A program made the translations under genes and the position numbers. The notes below the pieces were generated by a model. It searched no databases, had not been told where the DNA came from, and worked only from the letters and a program-made list of their open reading frames with translations. Positions 1-8,632 of a stretch of DNA of 41,032 nucleotides are shown here, in pieces; position 1 is the first letter of the stretch; the number at the start of each line of letters is the position of its first letter. This stretch comes from Candidatus Omnitrophota bacterium. GTDB lineage: Bacteria > Omnitrophota > Gorgyraeia > Zapsychrales > Fredricksoniimonadaceae. The stretch is from the NCBI GenBank assembly GCA_013287965.1, contig JABDCU010000014.1:111-41142 (forward strand), given 5' to 3'.

Positions 1-121
1 CTTTTTGGGCTTGTTCCGTACGCTTGTGGCCTAAGATGCGGTTGAGAAAAAATCCGACAATAACGCAAACAATGCCGGCAAAAATAAAAATAAATGCCTG
101 GCCGAGTGTATTGCTTTCCAT
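1..121 (-). CDS. rny: Ribonuclease Y N-terminal fragment (truncated by window edge)
   Basis: Reverse strand reads MESNTLGQAFIFIFAGIVCVIVGFFLNRILGHKRTEQAQK: one TM helix then a charged start typical of RNase Y; next to 5-FCL as in many genomes. Only 40 residues visible. Confidence 0.55.
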   Translation of the reverse strand, partial: MESNTLGQAFIFIFAGIVCVIVGFFLNRILGHKRTEQAQK

Positions 122-156
122 GGCAAACTCCTTGAATTAAGAATCTATTTTAGAAC

Positions 157-711
157 TTACCCTGCGATGACCTGATGAAGGCGCATATCATGCGCTTCTG
201 TGGGAAGGCTTTTCGGGTGAAGCTGAAAATCAAAGGCAAGACCAACAGTGATTACAGTCTTAGGAAGTGTGCTTAAAAAACGGTCATAATACCCTGCGCC
301 CCGGCCCAGACGATTGTGGTGCTTGTCAAAAGCCAGCCCCGGAACGACGACCACATCAATGTCCTTTACAGCAATGGCCTTGTCAGGGTCAAGATGGGGT
401 TCGAAAATACCGTGTTTTTTCTTATGTACATCTTCCATAGATGAAATTAGTGTAGGAATCAATTTCCTTTGATTTTGTTCAACAATGGGCAAACTTACCC
501 GTTTCCCGTAAAAAAATGCCTTCTCGATCATCGCCAAGGTATCCACTTCGCCTGGCATAGATGCAAAAAACAGGATGCTCTGCGCCTTTTGAACGGCCGG
601 CAATTGCCAAAATTGCTCCGCGATCAAACGGCTTTTGCGTGAGAGCTCCTCTTTGTTCTGCTCTTTAAGGAGCTTTAAATAATGCGTTCTTAAAGAGCCT
701 TTATCCTTCAT
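157..711 (-). CDS. ygfA: 5-formyltetrahydrofolate cyclo-ligase
   Basis: MKDKGSLRTHYLKLLK..., LPIVE, VVVPGLAFDKHHNRLGRGAGYYDRFL motif. Confidence 0.93.
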   Translation of the reverse strand: MKDKGSLRTHYLKLLKEQNKEELSRKSRLIAEQFWQLPAVQKAQSILFFASMPGEVDTLAMIEKAFFYGKRVSLPIVEQNQRKLIPTLISSMEDVHKKKHGIFEPHLDPDKAIAVKDIDVVVVPGLAFDKHHNRLGRGAGYYDRFLSTLPKTVITVGLAFDFQLHPKSLPTEAHDMRLHQVIAG

Positions 712-726
712 GTGCTGCGTATGTTA

Positions 727-2040
727 TCATTTTTTCTTTAATTTGTCCATTCTCTCTTTGATCTTGGCCTCATAGCCCTGCAGGGTTGGCTGATAGTACG
801 TTGCGTCATGGGGCATATATTCCTGCTCTACATAATGCTGCGGGTAATCATGGGCGTATTTATATCCGGCACCATGCCCTAATTTATCCGCCCCTTTGTA
901 ATGGGCATCTTTGAGGTGGATGGGGACCCCGTGAGTGCGCTGTTCTTTGACATCGGCAAGAGCGCGGTCAATGGCTACATAGCTTGCATTGGATTTAGGG
1001 GCGCAGGCAATATAGACCGCGGCCTGGGCTAAAATGATCCGTGCTTCAGGCAGTCCGATAAATTCCGCGGCCTGGAAAGCGGCATTGGCCAATACTAATG
1101 CTTGCGGATCAGCATTGCCCACATCTTCGGCCGCGCAGATCACAATGCGCCGCGCGATGAAGCGCGGGTCTTCCCCGGCATAGATCATCTTGGCCATCCA
1201 GTAGAGTGCCGCATCAGGATCAGAACCGCGCATGGATTTAATAAAAGCTGACGCCGTGTCATAATGCGCGTCGCCATCCCCGTCATAGTTCACTTGTTTT
1301 TTCTGGATGGATTCTGCCGCGATGGCTGTTGTGATGTGAATGCTGCCGTCTTTAGATTTAGGAGTTGTCAATGCCGCCACCTCCAAAGCATTGAGTGCCT
1401 TGCGGCCATCCCCATCGCTGATGGTGGATAAGAATTCTAAAGCCTTGTCCTCTATGTCAACAGGCAAAGCGCCTAATCCGCGTTCTTTATCCGTAAGAGC
1501 ACGGCGCATTAAAACCATCAGATCATCGGGCGTTAATGCTTGGAGCTCAAAGATCAGGGAACGCGATAGTAGCGGTGCCACCAGGGCAAAAAAAGGATTA
1601 AAGACCGTGGCCCCGATCAAAATGATATTACCTTCTTCAATATCAGGCATCAAAACATCTTGTTGGGCTTTATTAAAACGATGGATCTCATCAATAAAAA
1701 GAATGGTCTTGCGGCCTGAAGAGGTCCTGCGGTTTTGGGCACCGGCCAAGATCTTGCGCATTTCCTCGACGTTGGAAGCCACGGCATTGATCCGTTCAAA
1801 ATGGGATAGGGTTTTCTGCGCGATGCATAAGGCCAGGGTGGTTTTACCAACACCCGGAGGGCCGTAAAGGACCAGCGATGAGATCCTGTCCGCTTCAATG
1901 GCACGGGTAAGTAATTTCCCCTCGCCTAAAATATGTTTTTGCCCCACATACTCTTCAATGGAGCGCGGACGCATGCGGGCGCTTAGGGGAGAATCCGCGA
2001 GAATGACTTTTTCATCGGAAGTAAATAAATTGGCAGACAT
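727..2040 (-). CDS. rarA: Replication-associated recombination protein A (AAA+ ATPase)
   Basis: LADSPLSARMRPRSIEEYVGQKHILGEGKLL, GPPGVGKTTLA Walker A, FIDEIHRFNKAQQD Walker B. Confidence 0.95.
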   Translation of the reverse strand: MSANLFTSDEKVILADSPLSARMRPRSIEEYVGQKHILGEGKLLTRAIEADRISSLVLYGPPGVGKTTLALCIAQKTLSHFERINAVASNVEEMRKILAGAQNRRTSSGRKTILFIDEIHRFNKAQQDVLMPDIEEGNIILIGATVFNPFFALVAPLLSRSLIFELQALTPDDLMVLMRRALTDKERGLGALPVDIEDKALEFLSTISDGDGRKALNALEVAALTTPKSKDGSIHITTAIAAESIQKKQVNYDGDGDAHYDTASAFIKSMRGSDPDAALYWMAKMIYAGEDPRFIARRIVICAAEDVGNADPQALVLANAAFQAAEFIGLPEARIILAQAAVYIACAPKSNASYVAIDRALADVKEQRTHGVPIHLKDAHYKGADKLGHGAGYKYAHDYPQHYVEQEYMPHDATYYQPTLQGYEAKIKERMDKLKKK

Positions 2041-2057
2041 GGGAAGCCCTGTGATGT

Positions 2058-2220
2058 AAAAAAGCCCCGCTTCTGCCGTTGGATCTGGTGTAAATGAGAA
2101 CCATCATTCTCAAGTGGGGGCCAATATGAGGCCGCCAAAGGCGCGCCACAGATTACCGGCTCCCGTAGTATTGTTTTGTGGTTCAATACATCCGAGATCC
2201 TGTCGAACAGCGCAGGGTTG
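2058..2220 (-). ncRNA. ssrS: Candidate 6S RNA
   Basis: Reverse strand has an extended -10 (TGCTATAAT, 2226-2231) about 6 nt before the predicted 5' end. Long closing stem CCUGC/GCGGG + GCUGUU/AACGGC + GGAUCU/AGAUCC, central bubble with small hairpins GUAUUG..CAAUAC and GAGAA..UUCUC, apical GC-rich arm, then U6. Sits beside rarA and 5-FCL, both known 6S neighbours. Ends approximate. Confidence 0.72.
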
Positions 2221-2225
2221 AATTA

Positions 2226-2231
2226 ATTATA
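2226..2231 (-). promoter_or_regulatory. Extended -10 (TGnTATAAT) of the candidate 6S RNA gene
   Basis: Reverse strand TGCTATAATTAATTC. Confidence 0.55.
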
Positions 2232-2236
2232 GCACA

Positions 2237-2300
2237 AAAAAACCGGGACACATTGACTTTTTAAAAAGGATAACAAAAAGTCAATGTGTCCCGGTTTTTT
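2237..2300. repeat. Perfect 26-bp inverted repeat with 12-nt loop (terminator or REP/MITE-like element)
   Basis: AAAAAACCGGGACACATTGACTTTTT (2237-2262) and AAAAAGTCAATGTGTCCCGGTTTTTT (2275-2300) are exact reverse complements. Confidence 0.9.
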
Positions 2301-4323
2301 ACCGACGGACAGCGCCAAGATCGCGCGTGAGGGCTTGCAGGATGCGTTCGTGGGCGGCGTTTACTTCATCTTCGCGCAGGGTCCTGATATTGGATTGATA
2401 GTGGCAGGAAAATACCAGGCCTTTGTGGCCGGATTGGATCTTGTCGCCTAAATACTGTTCAATGAATTGCACGGACCTTAAAATGTCCCCGCCCTGCTGT
2501 AGACATATCTCTTCTATTTTTTTATACGGGACTTCCTTTTTAACAGCCAAAGAAACGTCACGGATAATGGCCGGGAATTCTGAAATAGCCTGGTATCTTA
2601 CGAATTTGCCGGGCTTGGATAGAATTTCGTCCAGGTGAAGTCCGGCAAAATAAATATCCTGGTTTTTTATGTCCCAGTTATTCAAGGCTTTTCGATCGAT
2701 CTTGCCTAAAACGCCGATCTGCTTGCCGTCAACGATGATCGAGGCGGCACAACCAGGATCAAATACCTGCATTTCAGTCTTTCCATAAATAACGCTGACG
2801 CTGATATTCTTGAAAATGCGCTCCAAATTCCCTTTCAGGTCAAGGACCTCGACGCTGTCTTTCTTGGACAAACGCCAATCATGCGTGCGGCGGCCGGTCA
2901 ATAATATCCCTAAGGTCTCTTTTTCCTTGTCTTTAAAATACGTCTTGCCAATTTCAAATATGCGCAGGTCTTTTTGACCACGGTTAAAATTCGTCACCAC
3001 CGCCTGCAAGAAGGATGGTAAAATGACCGGGCGCATCAATTCCTGGTCCTGATTTAAAGGATTAAAGATCCGTAGTGCCGGCATATCTGCCATGTTGCTT
3101 TTGACCAGGGCCTTGGTGTTGATCATGGAATGTGTGATGATCTCATCAATGCCGCCTGCTGTTAAAGTCCTGCGGATCTGGTCCTTGATCTCGCGCGGCC
3201 TTTTATTGACGGGAATATTGGCTGCTTTGATCGTCGGTAATTTGGATGGCAGGTGATCAAAGCCTATCATGCGAGCGATCTCCTCGATCACATCCACGTC
3301 CTGCCCGATATCCACCCGATTGGCCGGAGGTGTGACTGTCAAAACACCGGCCTTGGCTGTCACTTTAAATCCTAACCTGCTCAGCCATGTTTTAATTTTG
3401 AGCGGGGTTATTTTCAAGCCCAAAAGGGATTCTATGTCGGAAACTTTGACCTTTATTTTGATGGCAACGCTTTTGGCTTTGGATAAGATCTCCCCGCGGC
3501 CGGATAACTGCCCTCCTGATAACTGGAGCAATAGCTCCGTGGCGCGATCAGACCCAATGGCAACGCCTGCAAAGCTCACATTGCGCTCAAAACGATAGGA
3601 AGAATCGCTGCGAAGTCCCAGGGTGCGTGAAGCCCGCCGGATAAGTCCCATGTCAAAATGGGCACTTTCCAATAAAATATTTTTGGTCGAAGATGTGATC
3701 TGCGAATCCCTGCCGCCCATGATGCCGGCAATGGCCACTGGTTTTTGAGCATCCGCGATCACTAAAATGGAGCTGTCCAGCTTTCGCTCAATGCCATCGA
3801 GCGTTACAATGCTTTCCCCGGCTTTTGCCCTGCGCACGTTTATTTTGCCGCCGGCTATTTTGTCATGGTCAAACGCATGCAAAGGCTGGCCTGTTTCCAT
3901 CAACACAAAATTGGTTATGTCCACCGCATTATTGATGGCATTGATCCCCAAGGAAGCCAGACGCACCTTCATTTCCGGCGGCGCATCCTTGATCTGCACA
4001 CCTTTAATCAAGGTGCCGATATAGCGACTGCAATCCTCTTTGCTTTCAATGTGGATCAATTCTTTAAGTTGTGCCGTCTTGGCGCTTTTGATCTTGGGCG
4101 GGTTGACTGCCTGTCCCGTGATGGCGCCAATTTCCTGGGCCAATCCTAAAATGTACAAGCAATCCGGACGATTGGGCGTGATCTCGATCTCAAGCACAAT
4201 GTCCTTACCAATATATTCAACACCCTCGACCTCAAGCCCAGCCATGGTCAGCCGTTCGATCAGCTCTTCCGTCGAGATCTTGGGGTCAATATAGTCTTTT
4301 AACCAGCCTAAAGAAAGTTTCAT
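2299..4323 (-). CDS. pheT: Phenylalanine--tRNA ligase beta subunit
   Basis: MKLSLGWLKDYIDPKISTEELIERLTMAGLEVEGVE..., C-terminal FDX-ACB domain; downstream of pheS. Confidence 0.96.
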   Translation of the reverse strand: MKLSLGWLKDYIDPKISTEELIERLTMAGLEVEGVEYIGKDIVLEIEITPNRPDCLYILGLAQEIGAITGQAVNPPKIKSAKTAQLKELIHIESKEDCSRYIGTLIKGVQIKDAPPEMKVRLASLGINAINNAVDITNFVLMETGQPLHAFDHDKIAGGKINVRRAKAGESIVTLDGIERKLDSSILVIADAQKPVAIAGIMGGRDSQITSSTKNILLESAHFDMGLIRRASRTLGLRSDSSYRFERNVSFAGVAIGSDRATELLLQLSGGQLSGRGEILSKAKSVAIKIKVKVSDIESLLGLKITPLKIKTWLSRLGFKVTAKAGVLTVTPPANRVDIGQDVDVIEEIARMIGFDHLPSKLPTIKAANIPVNKRPREIKDQIRRTLTAGGIDEIITHSMINTKALVKSNMADMPALRIFNPLNQDQELMRPVILPSFLQAVVTNFNRGQKDLRIFEIGKTYFKDKEKETLGILLTGRRTHDWRLSKKDSVEVLDLKGNLERIFKNISVSVIYGKTEMQVFDPGCAASIIVDGKQIGVLGKIDRKALNNWDIKNQDIYFAGLHLDEILSKPGKFVRYQAISEFPAIIRDVSLAVKKEVPYKKIEEICLQQGGDILRSVQFIEQYLGDKIQSGHKGLVFSCHYQSNIRTLREDEVNAAHERILQALTRDLGAVRR

Positions 4324-4328
4324 AGTAT

Positions 4329-5342
4329 TTAAAACTGCTTCAAGAAGCGCGCGTCGTTTTCGTAAAATAAACGGATATCATTGATGCCGTACTTAAGCAT
4401 GGCCATGCGCTCGACACCCATGCCGAAAGCAAAGCCTTTGTATTTGCCCTTGGGGTATCCGACAGCTTCAAATACTTTAGGGTTGACCATGCCGCAACCT
4501 AAGATCTCAAGCCATTTCTTGCGTTGAATGCCCAAAATTTCAGCATTAATATCTACTTCCGCTGAGGGTTCTGTGAAAGGAAAAAAGTGCGGGCGAAAGC
4601 GCATCACGACCTTGGGGCCAAAGAACCGCCTGCAGAATTCCGTCAATAAACCTTTGAGCTCGGAAAATTGCACTTTTTCATCCACCAAAAGACCTTCTAT
4701 CTGATGGAACATGAACGAGTGACTGGCATCTACAGCGTCGGGGCGATACACGCGGCCAGGCACGATCACCGCCATGGGAGGCTTGTGCTGTTTCATGATC
4801 CTCACCTGTCCGGGAGAAGTATGGCTGCGCAATAAGAGACGGCGGCCTTGGGCCGAAGGATCTTCGGCATCTAAATAAAAAGTGTCAAAGGCGTCGCGGG
4901 AAGGATGGTCGATCGGGATATTTAATCCCGTAAAATTATTAAATTCCGTTTCTATTTCCGGTGTCTCGATCGTTACAAAACCCATCTGCTCAAAGACCGC
5001 AATGATCTCTTGCATGGTTTGGGTCAAAATATGCGTGTGGCCTAAAACCTCCCCGGTGCCTGGCAAAGAAAAGTCCACCTGCTCTCCGGAAACCTTGGCC
5101 GTGCTGATACCTGCGGATTTTGCTGCAATGAGTCCTTCAACAAGGCCTCTTAGATCATTGGCCCCTTTGCCTATGGCTGCTTTCTGGGAAGGGTCTGCTG
5201 TCCCCAAAGAGGCAAACACAGCAGCAACGAGGCCTTTCTTGCCTAAGTATTTAAGGCGAAAGGCTTCCAGGGCCTGCGGGCTGTTGATGGCCTGGGCCTC
5301 AGTTTGGGCCTGCTGATGAATCTCTTGGAAGTTCCACTGCAT
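4329..5342 (-). CDS. pheS: Phenylalanine--tRNA ligase alpha subunit
   Basis: HPSRDAFDTFYL, LLRSHTSPGQVRIM, GFAFGMGVERMAMLKYGINDIR motifs. Confidence 0.97.
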   Translation of the reverse strand: MQWNFQEIHQQAQTEAQAINSPQALEAFRLKYLGKKGLVAAVFASLGTADPSQKAAIGKGANDLRGLVEGLIAAKSAGISTAKVSGEQVDFSLPGTGEVLGHTHILTQTMQEIIAVFEQMGFVTIETPEIETEFNNFTGLNIPIDHPSRDAFDTFYLDAEDPSAQGRRLLLRSHTSPGQVRIMKQHKPPMAVIVPGRVYRPDAVDASHSFMFHQIEGLLVDEKVQFSELKGLLTEFCRRFFGPKVVMRFRPHFFPFTEPSAEVDINAEILGIQRKKWLEILGCGMVNPKVFEAVGYPKGKYKGFAFGMGVERMAMLKYGINDIRLFYENDARFLKQF

Positions 5343-5360
5343 GGAAGGGCCCCGCCGTGG

Positions 5361-5750
5361 TTACGCCTTCTTAACTGTTTTCTTAACTGCCACCTTGGGC
5401 TTAAGTATCTTCGCTTTTTCGATGAGCAGGGCGAAAACTTCAGGCTCCGTCACAGCCAGGTCCGCCATCACCTTGCGGTCAAGGACGATCTGCGCTGCTT
5501 TAAGGCCGCTGATAAAACGACTGTAGGTAATGCCTGATTCACGGCAAGCCGCGTTCAGACGGATGATCCACAGGTTCCTGTAATCACCTTTTTTCTTCTT
5601 GCGGTCAAAGTACGCGTATTGACGGGAACCGATCAGCGACTTGATGGCTTCTTTATAACGTTTGCTGCGATCGCCAAATTGGCCCTTGGCTTCTTTTAAA
5701 ACGCGTTTTTTACGCCTATGGGAATAGACGTTTGTTTTAATTCGTACCAT
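5361..5750 (-). CDS. rplT: 50S ribosomal protein L20
   Basis: MVRIKTNVYSHRRKKRVLKEAKGQFGDRSKRYKEAIKSL; infC-rpmI-rplT order. Confidence 0.95.
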   Translation of the reverse strand: MVRIKTNVYSHRRKKRVLKEAKGQFGDRSKRYKEAIKSLIGSRQYAYFDRKKKKGDYRNLWIIRLNAACRESGITYSRFISGLKAAQIVLDRKVMADLAVTEPEVFALLIEKAKILKPKVAVKKTVKKA

Positions 5751-5958
5751 ACGGCAACACCTTCCTTATACGCTTGGCGTCCGTCGCTGATATGTATCCG
5801 CTGTGGCGCAATTGGCGTTTATGTTTGCGTGTCTTTTTGCCCAAAATATGCTGACGGCCGGCATTGCGCTTTTTTAACAGACCGCTCTTGGTCATGCGCA
5901 AACGCTTGGACGCCGCTTTCTTGGTCTTTAATTTTAGTTTCTTGACCTTTTTAGCCAT
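5737..5958 (-). CDS. rpmI: 50S ribosomal protein L35
   Basis: KLKTKKAASKRLRMTKSGLLKKRNAGRQHILGKKTRKHKRQLR. Confidence 0.95.
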   Translation of the reverse strand: MAKKVKKLKLKTKKAASKRLRMTKSGLLKKRNAGRQHILGKKTRKHKRQLRHSGYISATDAKRIRKVLPYGTN

Positions 5959-5986
5959 ACCCTTACCTTGATCCCTTCGTTAGTAA

Positions 5987-6502
5987 TTACTTTTCTGATT
6001 TAGGCGATAGCACCATGGAAACGATACGCCCTTCAGCCATGGGTGATTTCTCAACGATCGCGTACTGCGCGGTGGCCGCCACTACTTTTTCCAGAACCGC
6101 TTTCCATTGGTCACGGAAACTCATCTCCCTGCCCTGGAACATCATATTGATCTTGACTTTATCTTTTTTGCTCAAAAAAGCAATGGCCTGGCGCATCTTG
6201 GTTTCCAGGTCATGATCGTCGATGTGGGGCTTGATACGAATCTGCTTTAAGTGTGTCACGTGCTGGTGCTTCTTGACCTTGCGTTCTTTTTTCTGCTGGT
6301 CATATTTATATTTACTGAAGTCTATGATCCGGCATACCGGCGGGGCCGCGGTGGGGGCCACTTCAATAAGATCAAGCCCATACTCCGCTGCCAACTCCAT
6401 GGCCCTGGTAATGGTGACTACCCCTAATTGTTCGGAATTAGGCCCGATCACCCTGACTTCTTTGGAACGAATTTGATTGTTGATCCGTATATTCTTTAAA
6501 AT
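5987..6502 (-). CDS. infC: Translation initiation factor IF-3, predicted AUU start
   Basis: Upstream extension of the tracked ORF: AGGAGG-7nt-ATT TTA AAG AAT ATA CGG ATC AAC AAT CAA ATT CGT, reading ILKNIRINNQIRSKEVRVIGPNSEQLG, the canonical IF-3 N-terminus. Confidence 0.92.
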   Translation of the reverse strand: MLKNIRINNQIRSKEVRVIGPNSEQLGVVTITRAMELAAEYGLDLIEVAPTAAPPVCRIIDFSKYKYDQQKKERKVKKHQHVTHLKQIRIKPHIDDHDLETKMRQAIAFLSKKDKVKINMMFQGREMSFRDQWKAVLEKVVAATAQYAIVEKSPMAEGRIVSMVLSPKSEK

Positions 6503-6561
6503 AGTTAATCCTCCTAATATATATTCTTTTTAACTCAAGAGCGTACTATTATCCCTAATTT

Positions 6562-8292
6562 CTATTGCTTGTCAATAATCTGTTGTTTTAGGCGGCCAAG
6601 CAAAGCATCTGGGCTCATAGCGCCTAAATCGCTTCCATTTTGCAGGCGCACCGTTACCTGTGATGATTGTACTTCCTTATCTCCTATGATGATCTGATAG
6701 GGGATCTTTTTGACAGATGCTTCCCTGATGCGCTTGGATAAAGATTCATTACGATCATCGACGACAACCCTGATGTCCGCCTGCTGTAACGCTGTTTTGA
6801 CCTGCGTGGCAAAACTTTGATGTTCATCCTTAAGAGGAATGATCGTCACCTGATTGGGGGCCAGCCATAATGGAAAATTGCCCGCGTAATGCTCGATCAG
6901 GGTGCCGATGAATCTCTCGAGACTGCCCAGGATCGCCCGGTGCAGCATCACCGGTGTGGCCTGATTCCCGCTTTCATCCACGTAATTAAGTTCAAAACGC
7001 TCAGGCAAGAGAAAATCGCATTGGATCGTTCCGCACTGCCATTGACGGCCAATGGCATCTTTTAATTTAATATCTATTTTAGGACCGTAAAAAGCGCCGT
7101 CGCCTTCATTGATGTCATATTTTAAACCCTTGGTATCCAGCGCGTCTTTCAGGGCGGCCGTGGCCTTGTCCCAATTGGCAATGCTGCCCATGAATTTCTC
7201 GGGGCGGGTTGAAAGTTCAATGTGCAGGTCATGAAAGCCAAAATCATTCATGGCGTCAAAAACAAAATCAATGACGCCAATGACCTCATTTTTGATCTGT
7301 TCCGGGCGCAGGAAAATATGCGCGTCATCCTGGGTAAACCCGCGCACGCGCAAAAGCCCGTGCAGGACCCCTGCTTTTTCCTGACGATAAACCGTGCCTA
7401 ATTCAAAATAACGGACAGGCAAATCGCGGTACGAGCGCGTCTGGGACTTATAAATAAGGATGTGTCCCGGGCAATTCATGGGCTTGACCGCGTAATCTTC
7501 TTCATCCACTTTAAAGTAGTACATGTTCTCGCGGTAATTCTCGGCGTGACCGGAAATGTCCCAAAGCTTGCCCTTTAAAATATGCGGGGTCATGACCAGC
7601 TGATACCCGCGCTTTAAATGCTGGGCGCGCAGGTAGTCTTCCATGATCTTGCGCAGCATGGCGCCGTTAGGATGATAAAAAACAAGCCCTGCCCCGGCGG
7701 TGTCATGATAAATATGAAAAAGATCAAGCTGGGTCGCTATTTTACGGTGGTCGCGCTTGGCTGCTTCATCAAGCATTTTCAAATATTCATCCAGCTCTTT
7801 TTGCGTAAAAAAAGCCGTGCCGTAAATGCGCTGGAGCATGGGCCTTTTTTCATCCCCGCGCCAATAGGCACCTGCCACGGACAAAAGCTTCAGGCCTTTA
7901 ATGGCGCCTGTGGCCGGGATGTGCGGACCTTTGCAAAGGTCCAGGAACTCATCGCCCGTCTTAAAAATGGAAACTTCCTGGTCAGGAAGGTTCTCAATGA
8001 GTTCAACCTTGTAATCTTCCTTCATGGAGCGAAAAAGCTTGATGGCCTCATCGCGCTTCATGGAGGATTGTTTCATGGGCAAATTTTTATTGACGATGCG
8101 GTACATCGCCTTTTCGATCTTGCGCAGATCATCGTCGGTAAATGGCTCTTTCTTATCAAAGTCATAATAAAACCCGTTGTCAATGGCGGGCCCTATCGTG
8201 ACCTTGACATCCGGCCATAACTCTTTGACCGCCTGGGCCAAAACGTGGGAAGCCGTGTGACGTAATTTATCTATGTCTCTGCTGTAATCCAT
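6562..8292 (-). CDS. thrS: Threonine--tRNA ligase (lacks TGS domain; begins at the HTASHVLAQAV region)
   Basis: MDYSRDIDKLRHTASHVLAQAVKELWPDVKVTIGPAIDNGFYYDF, MNCPGHILIYK, GTVYRQEKAGVLHGLLRVRGFTQDDAHIF. Confidence 0.95.
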   Translation of the reverse strand: MDYSRDIDKLRHTASHVLAQAVKELWPDVKVTIGPAIDNGFYYDFDKKEPFTDDDLRKIEKAMYRIVNKNLPMKQSSMKRDEAIKLFRSMKEDYKVELIENLPDQEVSIFKTGDEFLDLCKGPHIPATGAIKGLKLLSVAGAYWRGDEKRPMLQRIYGTAFFTQKELDEYLKMLDEAAKRDHRKIATQLDLFHIYHDTAGAGLVFYHPNGAMLRKIMEDYLRAQHLKRGYQLVMTPHILKGKLWDISGHAENYRENMYYFKVDEEDYAVKPMNCPGHILIYKSQTRSYRDLPVRYFELGTVYRQEKAGVLHGLLRVRGFTQDDAHIFLRPEQIKNEVIGVIDFVFDAMNDFGFHDLHIELSTRPEKFMGSIANWDKATAALKDALDTKGLKYDINEGDGAFYGPKIDIKLKDAIGRQWQCGTIQCDFLLPERFELNYVDESGNQATPVMLHRAILGSLERFIGTLIEHYAGNFPLWLAPNQVTIIPLKDEHQSFATQVKTALQQADIRVVVDDRNESLSKRIREASVKKIPYQIIIGDKEVQSSQVTVRLQNGSDLGAMSPDALLGRLKQQIIDKQ

Positions 8293-8299
8293 GATTTTC

Positions 8300-8376
8300 T
8301 GGTGGACTCGACAAGGCTCGAACTTGTGACCTCATCCATGTCAAGGATGCGCTCTAACCAACTGAGCTACGAGTCC
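8300..8376 (-). tRNA. tRNA-Val (GAC), CCA encoded
   Basis: GGACTCG...CGAGTCC acceptor, anticodon stem CATCC-TTGACAT-GGATG, T-arm ACAAG-TTCGAGC-CTTGT, 3' ACCA. Confidence 0.94.
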
Positions 8377-8388
8377 CTTAATATTTTA

Positions 8389-8475
8389 TGGTGGGCGGGG
8401 AGGGACTTGAACCCTCACAACCTTACGGTCATAGGATTTTAAGTCCTACGTGTATACCAATTCCACCACCCGCCC
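8389..8475 (-). tRNA. tRNA-Leu (TAA), CCA encoded
   Basis: GGGCGGG...CCCGCCC acceptor, anticodon loop CTTAAAA, variable arm ACCGTAAGGT, T-arm GGTTCAAGTCC, 3' ACCA. Confidence 0.94.
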
Positions 8476-8536
8476 AAAAAACAGATGACGGATACACCTC
8501 AACCGCGGCACTTCTTAATGTTTCCACCACCCGCCC
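8461..8536. repeat. 15-bp direct repeat of the tRNA-Leu 5' end (8461-8475 and 8522-8536)
   Basis: ttccaccacccgccc occurs as the tRNA-Leu 5' end and again 46 bp further on. Confidence 0.85.
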
Positions 8537-8557
8537 TGAATCTCTATCCATATATTA

Positions 8558-8632
8558 TGGAGGCGTGGAGCGGAATCGAACCGCTGAATAGTGGTTTTGC
8601 AGACCACTGCCTTACCACTTGGCTACCACGCC
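8558..8632 (-). tRNA. tRNA-Cys (GCA), CCA encoded
   Basis: GGCGTGG...CCACGCC acceptor, anticodon stem/loop AGTGGT-CTGCAAA-ACCACT, T-arm GCGG-TTCGATT-CCGC, 3' TCCA. Confidence 0.94.

Noticed and set aside
1340-1867. 175-aa plus-strand ORF
   Set aside because: Antisense shadow of rarA; low-complexity Ser/Arg-rich with no family features.
1983-2186. 67-aa minus ORF overlapping candidate 6S RNA
   Set aside because: Runs through structured RNA and into rarA in a different frame; no protein similarity recognised.
7618-8220. 200-aa plus-strand ORF antisense to thrS
   Set aside because: Exact antisense of a strongly conserved gene; likely codon-bias artefact.
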